NCBI GenBank assembly: GCA_011390085.1
Contig: JAABTB010000076.1
Coordinates: 1-8,532 of the forward strand
Source of the DNA: Desulfobacula sp.
GTDB lineage: Bacteria; Desulfobacterota; Desulfobacteria; Desulfobacterales; Desulfobacteraceae
Direction: 5' to 3'
DNA: 8,532 nucleotides
Notes under the pieces: model-generated
Seen by the model: only the letters and a program-made list of their open reading frames with translations
The model's database searches: none
Told to the model about the DNA's origin: nothing
Part shown: positions 1 through 6,391 of the stretch, in pieces
Numbering within the stretch: the stretch's first letter is position 1
How the letters are laid out: the number at the start of each line of letters is the position of its first letter
Position numbers and translations under genes: made by a program

Positions 1-694
1 GGCCGACAAATACAATGCTGTTGACAACGGGATGCTGGATGAATTCGAAGCGTTTATTGCCGCCCGGATGTATGACAATACCGTATCCGTCATTATCCTT
101 GACGGAGGCGCCGCCAAAGGATTCTGTGCAGGACTGGACATGCAGACGTTCGGGCCTGAAATTTTCGCCATGGCGCCTGCCGACGCCTATAATGCCCAGG
201 CCAGATTATCCAGGATGATGCTGGGATTACGAAAGATTCCGCAGCCGCTGATCTGCTGTGTTCACGGCGCTGCCGCAGGCATCGGATTTTCCCTGGCAAT
301 GGCTTCGGACATCCGGATTCTGGCGGAAGATGCCAGATTCAGCGCCGCCTATATCAATATCGGACTGGGCGGTGCAGACATGGCATCATCCTATTTTCTT
401 CCCCGGCTCATCGGCTCCGGCAGGGCCAATGAATTTCTTTTGACCGGGAACTGGATGGATGCACAGGAAGCCGTCCAAATGGGGTTTGCGGGCAGAATCG
501 TTCCCAAGGAGAATATGGTGAAAACGGCTACGGAGCTTGCAAAGATCATGGTGAGTAAAAACCCCCTGGGGCTTAGAATGACCAAGGAGGCCATTAATAT
601 CAATATGGATGCAGGCAGTCTGGAAGCCTGTCTTCAAATGGAGGACAGAAATCAGATGATGCTGTCGTTTGGGATGCATTTTCAGGCTAAATGA
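1..694 (+). CDS. Crotonase-superfamily (enoyl-CoA hydratase/isomerase) protein, 5' end cut by window edge
   Basis: The frame is open from base 2 through an internal ATG at 32 to TGA at 692-694. The ten codons before that ATG read like crotonase sequence (KYNAVDNGMLDEF), so the ATG is not the true start and roughly 30 N-terminal residues lie outside. About 230 residues are visible. They include the CoA/oxyanion segment GFCAGLD (about nt 119-139), a second oxyanion segment VHGAAAGIG (about 260-286), and FLPRLIG with LLTG in the helical part. The family acts on acyl-CoA thioesters (hydration, isomerisation, dehalogenation, C-C cleavage). The two glutamates of classical enoyl-CoA hydratase are absent: Ser (nt 290-292) and Tyr (nt 350-352) stand in their places. 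An Asp in GLGGADM (nt 377-379) falls near the catalytic Asp of dienoyl-CoA isomerase. Isomerase-type chemistry is therefore at least as likely as hydration. The family is certain; the substrate is unknown. Confidence 0.9.
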   Translation, partial: ADKYNAVDNGMLDEFEAFIAARMYDNTVSVIILDGGAAKGFCAGLDMQTFGPEIFAMAPADAYNAQARLSRMMLGLRKIPQPLICCVHGAAAGIGFSLAMASDIRILAEDARFSAAYINIGLGGADMASSYFLPRLIGSGRANEFLLTGNWMDAQEAVQMGFAGRIVPKENMVKTATELAKIMVSKNPLGLRMTKEAININMDAGSLEACLQMEDRNQMMLSFGMHFQAK

Positions 695-753
695 ATCCCA
701 TCATCTGCCGAAAAATTTTTTCCAAAACAGCCATACCGTTGGATTTTTTTATG

Positions 754-762
754 TGATATGAT
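754..762 (+). promoter_or_regulatory. Candidate extended -10 promoter element
   Basis: The bases TGATATGAT match a TGN-TATAAT extended -10 with one mismatch in the hexamer. No good -35 lies 16-18 bases upstream; the nearest, TTGGAT at 739-744, is only 12 bases away. Extended -10 promoters can work without a -35. It lies in the only sizeable gap before the phosphatidyltransferase gene, so it is a reasonable start for the three-gene run downstream. The predicted start would be near 769, just inside the outer stem of the repeat structure described next, which is a tension between the two calls. Confidence 0.35.
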
Positions 763-763
763 A

Positions 764-839
764 CCCCCAAAAATTGATGCATAGGATCGCATCAATGCCT
801 GTCTGAACCATGAAGATGCATCAGACAAGCCAATGGGGG
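764..839 (+). promoter_or_regulatory. Nested inverted repeats, possible three-helix leader RNA or operator
   Basis: Three inverted repeats nest without crossing. The outer stem is CCCCCA (764-769) with TGGGGG (834-839), 6 perfect pairs. Inside it, ATTGATGC (773-780) pairs with GCATCAAT (789-796), 8 perfect pairs around an 8-base loop. Then TGTCTGA (800-806) pairs with TCAGACA (821-827), 7 pairs, extended by GC/GC at 797-798 and 829-830 across one mismatch. Junction linkers are AAA and CAA. The loop of the third helix holds the self-palindrome GATGCATC (815-822), which could also pair with GATGCAT at 776-782. I recognise no known riboswitch consensus. The 24-base repeat 773-796 could instead be a repressor operator close to the transcription start. 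The repeats are directly visible; their function is inferred. Confidence 0.45.
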
Positions 840-854
840 CTGCCGTTGGGGCTG

Positions 855-891
855 CCCGATGGAAATCACGGGAGTTGTAAGATATCGGGAG
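855..891 (+). promoter_or_regulatory. Hairpin that could mask the ribosome binding site of the phosphatidyltransferase gene
   Basis: CCCGAT (855-860) is the exact complement of ATCGGG (884-889), which overlaps the Shine-Dalgarno GGGAG (887-891) lying 4 bases before the ATG at 896. The CCCG part can alternatively pair with CGGG at 869-872, leaving the binding site free. The two CGGGAGTTG copies (869-877 and 886-894) are direct repeats. This is the layout of a translational on/off switch, but stems of this size also arise by chance. Confidence 0.35.
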
Positions 892-895
892 TTGC

Positions 896-2365
896 ATGAA
901 AGAAGAATCCAAGGTTCCTCAACGGATTGCTGCTGTTCTGGTCTATGGCCGGGCACCGCTGGTGTTTGCAGGAATGGTATTTGCCGTCGGCGTCATGTGG
1001 ACTCACAACCCGAGGCTCTATATTTCGGGTGTGATCTGTTTTCTGGTCTCCATGTGTTTTGATCTTGTGGACCGGTGGTTTTCCAGCCGGTACGGTCAAA
1101 ATTTCAAATTAACGGACCTGGCGGACAGGCTTATGGACAAACTGGTGTATTCCATTATTTTTCCTCTGCTCACGGCCGGGGCCATGTGGCGGCTTCTGGA
1201 AGTATCCCCTGAATATACGCGGGTGGAACTGCTCCACGCCATCCTGATTCTGTTTTTGTGCATTGCCGTATTGGTAAGGGATAATTTCGGTCATTTCATG
1301 CGGGGATTCGCGAATAAACTCCCGGATAAATCCGAAGAAATCCAATACACAAGGCTGCGTAAAATTGTTGCAGCCCCTGTCGGCGCCCTGCTCTATATTT
1401 ATATATTTTATATCCCCACCACTGATCCCGGTTTTTTTTACAACCAATTGAGCAACATCAGCCATTTTTCCCTTCGTAACCTGTTCTTCATTGAAATTTT
1501 CTGTCTGATTATCATTCTCGGCTCCATTGCCATGAATTGCCGCAAATACGGGTCCTTCTGCCTGGACGAGATCTGTCTCGGGGACATGATCCTCAGGAAA
1601 AAAATTCTCTCGGTATTTCCCAATGCCCTGACCACAATGAACGCCTTAATGGGGCTATTGGCGGTATTTTTTGCTTATCAGGGGAAGATCCGGGAGTCCT
1701 ACCTTCTTTTGATGGGCGGGGCTGTATTCGATAAAGTCGACGGGGCTCTGGCCAGAAAACTGGGGCTGACGGCCGTGGTTGAAAACAGCACCCGAAGGTT
1801 TAATGTCACTTTTGGCGGCATCATGGATGATATTGCCGATGCCGTGAGTTTCTGCATTGCTCCGGGATGGATATTCTATGTTTTTCTTTCACAAATCCAG
1901 AACCCGGTTATCCAGCACCTGCCTCTGAAATTTGCGGCAGTGGTTTATGTTCTATTGGGCTTTGCCCGCCTTGCCTATTTTACCCTGGACCGCTCCCCCA
2001 TTCCCGGTTTTTTTAAAGGAATGCCCACGCCGGCTGCCGCACTCTTGGTCGTCGCCCCCATGATCATGCTGGAAACGGCGGTGGCAAACAATTCCGGAAT
2101 GGTTGCCGTCTGGGGGCTCTTCTGTTTCTTTCTCATGCTGACGGCGGCCGTTGCCATGAACGTCTACCCTGTCCGCTATCTTCATATCGGGCGGTTCATG
2201 GACCGGAGACCCTGGTTTACACGGATCAACCTGGCCGTTCTTCTTTCTTCCGTATTTACGCCCTTGTTCGGATATGTTGTGCTGACTTACGGCCTCCTCT
2301 ACCTCGCCTCTCCCCTGTATACCAAAAACATGGACCCCCAGGATATCGCGGGAAAAACCGTTTAA
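896..2365 (+). CDS. Tandem two-domain CDP-alcohol phosphatidyltransferase, C-terminal half PssA-like
   Basis: This is a 489-residue, strongly hydrophobic inner-membrane protein with roughly a dozen membrane segments. The C-terminal half resembles phosphatidylserine synthase: FPNALTTMNALMGLLAV near residue 241, the catalytic motif D279-KV-D282-G-AL-AR followed by G307-GIM-D311-DIA-D315, then SFCIAPG, FARLAYF and FKGMPTPAAA. Enzymes of this type replace the CMP of a CDP-lipid with an alcohol such as serine, using Mg ions held by the four Asp. Between the AR and the Gly there are 19 residues instead of the usual 8. The N-terminal half carries a second, degenerate copy: D56-LV-D59-R-WF-SS, exactly 8 residues, T73, D77, D81. 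All four Asp are kept, but Gly/Ala/Arg/Gly are changed. PssA-type proteins are usually about half to two-thirds this length, so a duplication or fusion is likely. The start is placed by GGGAG at 887-891. The gene is followed after 34 bases by the MaoC-like gene. Product identity (serine or another head group) is uncertain. Confidence 0.85.
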   Translation: MKEESKVPQRIAAVLVYGRAPLVFAGMVFAVGVMWTHNPRLYISGVICFLVSMCFDLVDRWFSSRYGQNFKLTDLADRLMDKLVYSIIFPLLTAGAMWRLLEVSPEYTRVELLHAILILFLCIAVLVRDNFGHFMRGFANKLPDKSEEIQYTRLRKIVAAPVGALLYIYIFYIPTTDPGFFYNQLSNISHFSLRNLFFIEIFCLIIILGSIAMNCRKYGSFCLDEICLGDMILRKKILSVFPNALTTMNALMGLLAVFFAYQGKIRESYLLLMGGAVFDKVDGALARKLGLTAVVENSTRRFNVTFGGIMDDIADAVSFCIAPGWIFYVFLSQIQNPVIQHLPLKFAAVVYVLLGFARLAYFTLDRSPIPGFFKGMPTPAAALLVVAPMIMLETAVANNSGMVAVWGLFCFFLMLTAAVAMNVYPVRYLHIGRFMDRRPWFTRINLAVLLSSVFTPLFGYVVLTYGLLYLASPLYTKNMDPQDIAGKTV

Positions 2366-2399
2366 TGAAAATTCTTTCATCAAGGACCGGATATTTCAT

Positions 2400-3278
2400 A
2401 TGAACCTGGACAAGCTCCTTGTGGGCACAACCCTTAAACCCTATCATGCACAGATCTGCGCCAGGGATATCAGCAATTATGCCGCTGCAGTGGAGGATAC
2501 CAACCCGGTCTATTTCGATGATGAAAAAAAAGAAGGCATCCTCTCCCCTCCCATGATGCCTGTGGCTGTCACCTGGCCGGTGTTAAGCCGTTTGGACAGA
2601 TTCATCGACTCGGAAGAATTCCCCACGGAGGTCCTCATGACCCAGGTGCATTACACGGAACACCTGGTTCTGCATCGCCTCATGCGGCCGGGGGACCAAC
2701 TGTTCATCCATGGACGCATCAAGGGCTTTTTACCCCATCGGGCCGGAACCCATGCCCTCATCTGCCTTGAGGCAAAAGACGCAGGCGGCCTTCCTGTCTT
2801 TACCGAAACCATCGGGGCTATGCTGAGGGGCGTTTCCTGCCATGAAGGCGCCATAGACGGCGAACTTCTCCCGGTCCCCGAACATGACGGCAGGGCGGAA
2901 ATCCTCTGGGCCTCCGATATTCATATTTCACCGGAGCGGCCCTATGTCTACGACGGCTGCACCGGGATTGAATTTCCCATTCACACCTCACCGGCCTTTG
3001 CCCGCATGGTCGGCCTTCCGGGCATTATTTTACAGGGAACAGCAACCCTGGCCTACGCCGTCCGTGAGCTGGTCAACATAGAAGCGGGCCGGGACCCGGA
3101 ACTCGTAGCCGAAATCGCCTGCCGGTTTTCCGGCATGGTCCGGCCCGGAACCGGTATCAAGGTCTGCTGCACCGGCAGGAAAAGCCATACAAATCATAGG
3201 GATGTGTTTTTTGAAGTCCTCGACGGAAACGGGGAAAAAGCCATCCGCAACGGGTATATCAAAATAAAGGAAAAATAA
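2400..3278 (+). CDS. Double-hotdog MaoC-like hydratase/dehydratase with altered active-site residues
   Basis: The 292 residues form two hotdog units. The N-terminal unit has YAAAVEDTNPVYFDDE (27-42) and SPPMMP, typical of MaoC N-terminal (FAS1 dehydratase-like) domains. The C-terminal unit has the hydratase-2 layout TGIEFPIHTS (188-197) followed by FARMVGLPGIILQG (200-213). Relatives hydrate 2-enoyl-CoA or dehydrate 3-hydroxyacyl-CoA/ACP in the R configuration, using Asp, Asn and His spaced D-x-N-x2-H. Here the C-terminal unit keeps only His195; Ile190 and Phe192 replace Asp and Asn. The N-terminal unit has D33-T-N35 but Tyr38 where His would be. Activity as an ordinary hydratase is therefore doubtful; it may bind acyl chains or use different chemistry. 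An AAGGA at 2382-2386 lies a rather long 13 bases before the ATG. The stop overlaps the next gene's start (TAATG), indicating coupled translation with the acyl-CoA ligase. Confidence 0.82.
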   Translation: MNLDKLLVGTTLKPYHAQICARDISNYAAAVEDTNPVYFDDEKKEGILSPPMMPVAVTWPVLSRLDRFIDSEEFPTEVLMTQVHYTEHLVLHRLMRPGDQLFIHGRIKGFLPHRAGTHALICLEAKDAGGLPVFTETIGAMLRGVSCHEGAIDGELLPVPEHDGRAEILWASDIHISPERPYVYDGCTGIEFPIHTSPAFARMVGLPGIILQGTATLAYAVRELVNIEAGRDPELVAEIACRFSGMVRPGTGIKVCCTGRKSHTNHRDVFFEVLDGNGEKAIRNGYIKIKEK

Positions 3279-4987
3279 TGACGCCAACTGAAAGATTACC
3301 ACTGGTCACCGATTACATTGACAAATGGGCCAAGATCCAGCCCAATGCCCTGGCCATGGTCCAGCATGAGGACGGCCGGGAAATCACCTATAAAAAATTC
3401 AGGACCCTGATGGATTTTTTTGCCCTCCGGCTCCTGGACCTGGGTATCCAAAAGGGAGACCGGGTGGCCACCCAGCTTGTCTTGCTGCCGGAGCATATGG
3501 CCCTGATGTATGCCTGTTTTAAAATCGGGGCTATCTTTGCACCCCTGGACGTTCGTTTGAGCGAAGAGGAGATGGTGCGGGACATCAATAAAATCGAACC
3601 CAAGGCCTTTTTCTTTTTGGGGAACACGCCGGTCCGGGATTTCAGGAAAGTCGGGATGGCCGTGCAGAAAGGCTGTCCTGCCGTAAAACACCTGGTGCAG
3701 TTCACCCCGGACCCGAAACCCGGCGATATTATTGACGGCGCCATCGGCATTTCCCGGCTCATGAACAAACTCCGCCTCGTCCGCCTGAAACTCGTCGACA
3801 TGGTCACGGGCAGGCTTCAAAAGACCTGCCAAACCCTGGACAAGCGAACCCCGGCCCTGATCATCTATACCACCGGCACCACGGGGGAACCCAAGCCCGC
3901 TGTATTATGCCATGAAAATATCCTGGTCCAGAACCAGATCCTGGAGCGGGGTATTGAGTTCAAAGGCGACCGCACGGAATTCTCCATCCTCGTCAACCTG
4001 CCGCCCAGCCATGTGGGGTGCATCACGGAGACCCTCATGACCACCCTGTACATGGGCGGAAAAGCCGTTCTTCTCAGGATCTTTGACACCAAGGCCACCC
4101 TGGAGGCCATTCAACGGCACCGGGTCAAGGTCATCGGACAGATCCCCACCATGTTCCGGATGCTTTGGAATTTCCCCGGCTATGACACCTATGATCTTTC
4201 AAGCCTTGAATGCGTGGTCTATGCCGGTTCTGCCGTGGACACCACCTTTTTGAAAAAACTCGCCCGCATGGCCCCGAAATTCGGGACCGGTATCGGTATG
4301 ACGGAAAATGCCGGATTTGCCACCTTCACCCCCATGGGAATCCCCCTGGAAGAGATGGCCGGCCAGGTGGGGATGGCCTTTCCCGATCTGGCCCCGGTCA
4401 CGGTCAGAAAACCCATGAACACGGACGGGTCTGCCGGTGAAGAACTGGCCGACGAAGAGATCGGAGAGATCTGTTACCATCCGCCCATCGTATTCCTGGG
4501 ATATTTTAACCAGCCTGAAGAAACCCGAAAGGCGGTTTCCAGGGAAGGCATCCTGTATACCGGAGACCTGGGATTTTTTAAACAGATGTCCGGGTACAAG
4601 GCCCTGTATCTGTCCGGCCGGAAAAAATTCATGATCAAGCAGAAGGGGTACAATGTCTTTCCGGGTGAGCTTGAAGAACATATCGGCAGCATGGAAGGGG
4701 TGGACATGGCCGAGGTCATCGGCATGAAACACGAACTTTTTGACGAAGGGATCATGGCCTTTGTGCGGCCGTCCAAAGGGGTCACCCTCACAGGCAAGGA
4801 TGTCATGGACCACTGCAAATCCATCGCCTCCTATAAAAGACCCCAGCATGTGGAGATCTGGCCCTCTGACCAGGAATTGCCCCTGACCCGGAGCACAAAG
4901 GTCGACAAACTGAAATTAACGGCCCTGGCCGGCCCTATCGTGGAGAAGCTGAGAAAAGAAGGGGGCTGGGACGCCAGGGAAAACTGA
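3278..4987 (+). CDS. AMP-forming acyl-CoA synthetase (class I adenylate-forming enzyme)
   Basis: The 569 residues are full length for a fatty-acid or carboxylate CoA ligase, which activates an acid as acyl-AMP and transfers it to CoA, or in some relatives to another thiol carrier. Motifs run in the expected order: the phosphate-binding loop YTTGTTGEPKPA (197-208), GIGMTE (338-343), YTGD (427-430) whose Asp contacts ATP ribose, SGRKKFMIKQKGYNVFPGELEE (446-467, hinge and C-terminal domain), and the catalytic Lys541 in LTRSTKVDK. The glycine that normally follows PK in the loop is replaced (PKPA), and Thr540 precedes the catalytic Lys in place of the usual Gly. Both are mild departures. An AAAGGA at 3266-3271 plus the 1-base overlap with the previous stop indicates one operon. 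The acid substrate cannot be told from sequence. Cytoplasmic; no signal or membrane segment. Confidence 0.93.
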   Translation: MTPTERLPLVTDYIDKWAKIQPNALAMVQHEDGREITYKKFRTLMDFFALRLLDLGIQKGDRVATQLVLLPEHMALMYACFKIGAIFAPLDVRLSEEEMVRDINKIEPKAFFFLGNTPVRDFRKVGMAVQKGCPAVKHLVQFTPDPKPGDIIDGAIGISRLMNKLRLVRLKLVDMVTGRLQKTCQTLDKRTPALIIYTTGTTGEPKPAVLCHENILVQNQILERGIEFKGDRTEFSILVNLPPSHVGCITETLMTTLYMGGKAVLLRIFDTKATLEAIQRHRVKVIGQIPTMFRMLWNFPGYDTYDLSSLECVVYAGSAVDTTFLKKLARMAPKFGTGIGMTENAGFATFTPMGIPLEEMAGQVGMAFPDLAPVTVRKPMNTDGSAGEELADEEIGEICYHPPIVFLGYFNQPEETRKAVSREGILYTGDLGFFKQMSGYKALYLSGRKKFMIKQKGYNVFPGELEEHIGSMEGVDMAEVIGMKHELFDEGIMAFVRPSKGVTLTGKDVMDHCKSIASYKRPQHVEIWPSDQELPLTRSTKVDKLKLTALAGPIVEKLRKEGGWDAREN

Positions 4988-5007
4988 GCAACGGATAAGG
5001 AGGACCT

Positions 5008-5238
5008 ATGGAAATTACGCTCATGGCTTCTCCTTCGGGTCTTTTCTGCAAGGATCTGAAAAAAAACAAAGAGGTGACCCATCATTTTGAATGGCAGTTC
5101 GGTGTGTCAGCACCCTCTGCGGTATCTCCCGTTTTTGACTGGGTGGGCGCCCTGCGGGAACCTTTCTCAAAGGGTCTTTCAATATCTGTTTTGTCCGCGA
5201 TGCATCAGGACCTGCTGTTTTGTCTCCATAGCGGATAA
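5008..5238 (+). CDS. Unrecognised short protein, possibly the 5' part of a broken gene
   Basis: The 76-codon frame starts 20 bases after the ligase stop, behind a near-ideal Shine-Dalgarno AAGGAGG (4997-5003) with a 4-base spacer, so translation initiation here is credible and it probably shares the ligase operon. I do not recognise the protein. Its first 35-40 residues (MEITLMASPSGLFCKDLKKN onward) look like normal soluble protein, while the tail is less convincing and ends at TAA within a stretch where another frame becomes coding-like. The best reading is a gene that lost its frame or part of its body. A genuine small protein is the alternative. Confidence 0.4.
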   Translation: MEITLMASPSGLFCKDLKKNKEVTHHFEWQFGVSAPSAVSPVFDWVGALREPFSKGLSISVLSAMHQDLLFCLHSG

Positions 5239-5348
5239 AACTCCTGCCGAAACTGGGCGTTAAGAAAAATGACCACCTTTGCTATCTTCCGTCACCCGAA
5301 CAGGCCGAGGCCGTCAAAGCCGAACTGGTCATTGAGGTTAAGGGATGA
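5232..5348 (+). pseudogene. Coding-like 3' gene remnant without a start
   Basis: In the frame beginning at 5232 the sequence reads RIKLLPKLGVKKNDHLCYLP followed by SPEQAEAVKAELVIEVKG and TGA at 5346-5348. This is a charged, protein-like stretch with no start codon or ribosome binding site, and a TAG immediately upstream at 5229-5231. It overlaps the end of the preceding short frame by 7 bases in a different phase. Together they look like the beginning and end of one decayed gene, or of two genes joined by a deletion. The family is not recognised. The bases from 4988 to 5386 hold nothing else I can support, and I see no convincing transcription terminator between the converging operons. Confidence 0.3.
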
Positions 5349-5386
5349 TCCCGCCGATTTTATGAACGAACACACAGTTCTCTCGC

Positions 5387-6391
5387 TTACGCTCGGTGGC
5401 CGCAGATGACCCCGGACCGGGTCGGGCTTGAAAAGGCAAGGCGCCGGATCTCGGTCACCCCGTTTGCCTTGAGCATGGCGGAAAGCTGGGCCTCGCTGTA
5501 GGCCTGGCCCTTGTCCGTGCCAAGATACATATTGATGGAAAACAGGGCCGGGAATAAGGGTCCGGCCAGGTCATTGTCCAGGATAAATTCATGGATGAAA
5601 ATCTTGCCGCCCGGTTTCAGGGCGGACACGGCTTTTCGAATGACGTCGGCGGCGTCTTTTGGGCCTTCGCCGTGGAGGATATGAGAGAGAAAGGCGGCGT
5701 CATAGGCCCTGGGGAAGGGAAATTCCTCTTGGATGAAATCCCCGGAAATAAATTCAACCCGGTCCGATACCTTGAATTTGTCTATGGTTTTTTCGGCAAA
5801 GGGCCGGGTGGTCTCAAGATCGTAAACCGAGGCGGTCAACGCGGGGTTGGCCAGGCAGAAATGGATGGCAAAGGTTCCGGGGCCTCCCCCGAAATCCAGG
5901 AGGTTTCGACAGCCGGAAAGATCCATTTCCTTTGACAGTTGCGGGGCAACGGCCATGCCCATATTGAACATGCCCATGAGAAAGCTTTCCCGCCATTCAT
6001 CATCGGAAAAGGAGGCCCTTTTCCGGATGGGCCCGCCCTCCATCATGGCTTTGCCCATGTTCTGCCAGGAGTCCATGAGATGGTGGTGGTGCATGATGAT
6101 AAACCCGATATACTGGGGGGAGTCCTTGGACAGAAAGCTGAGGGCCGCCGGAGAATTGGCATAGGTTTCGCCGGTTTTGATCAACAGCCCCATGGCTGTG
6201 AGGGCATTGAGAAGCAGGGCAAGGCCCCGTTGGTCAGCCTTGATTTTTTGGTTGATGTCCTCACAGGACAGGCGATTCGGCCCGATGGCCGTAAAAATAT
6301 CCAGTTTTACGCCGGTGTGGAGGGTGCAGGTTCTCCAGTAGTATCCTGACAGCTCCAGAAGGGTTCCGGGATTCCAGTGTGGTGTGTCCAT
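5387..6391 (-). CDS. SAM-dependent O-methyltransferase, acetylserotonin/hydroxyindole OMT-like
   Basis: The 334 residues have a two-part build. An N-terminal winged-helix dimerisation domain spans about 10-90 (GVKLDIFTAIG, ALTAMGLL, YANSPAALSFLS). A Rossmann methyltransferase domain follows, with motif I LLDFGGGPGTFA (164-175), acidic Asp191 ending the second strand (SVYD) for SAM ribose binding, SGDF (216-219), and SHILHGEG (236-243). His240 aligns with the catalytic-base histidine of plant and animal O-methyltransferases. Relatives methylate hydroxyl or, in pigment pathways (BchU, CrtF types), carbon or carotenoid hydroxyl positions, so the substrate is open. A run of four His at 101-104 lies in the substrate-side helices. 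The start is supported by AAGGAG (complement of 6397-6402), 5 bases before ATG. It follows metW on the same strand after 79 bases, so co-transcription with the methionine genes is plausible but not certain. Confidence 0.87.
   Translation of the reverse strand: MDTPHWNPGTLLELSGYYWRTCTLHTGVKLDIFTAIGPNRLSCEDINQKIKADQRGLALLLNALTAMGLLIKTGETYANSPAALSFLSKDSPQYIGFIIMHHHHLMDSWQNMGKAMMEGGPIRKRASFSDDEWRESFLMGMFNMGMAVAPQLSKEMDLSGCRNLLDFGGGPGTFAIHFCLANPALTASVYDLETTRPFAEKTIDKFKVSDRVEFISGDFIQEEFPFPRAYDAAFLSHILHGEGPKDAADVIRKAVSALKPGGKIFIHEFILDNDLAGPLFPALFSINMYLGTDKGQAYSEAQLSAMLKANGVTEIRRLAFSSPTRSGVICGHRA

Noticed and set aside
721..750. TCCAA...TTGGA stem followed by seven T, as terminator of the crotonase gene
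   Set aside because: The stem has only five pairs, three of them A-T, around a 13-base loop. It is too weak to call a terminator.
4988..5386. Bidirectional terminator between the converging operons
   Set aside because: I searched for a GC-rich hairpin with flanking A/T runs and found only a 5-pair CCTTT/AAAGG stem without a T tract.
5267..5407. Plus-strand 46-codon frame starting MTTFAIFRHP
   Set aside because: There is no ribosome binding site, it runs antisense into the methyltransferase gene, and the overlapping frame at 5232-5348 looks more protein-like.
5591..6349. Long plus-strand open frames opposite the O-methyltransferase
   Set aside because: They are Gly/Pro/His-rich shadows produced by the codon bias of the minus-strand gene, with no family resemblance or ribosome binding site.
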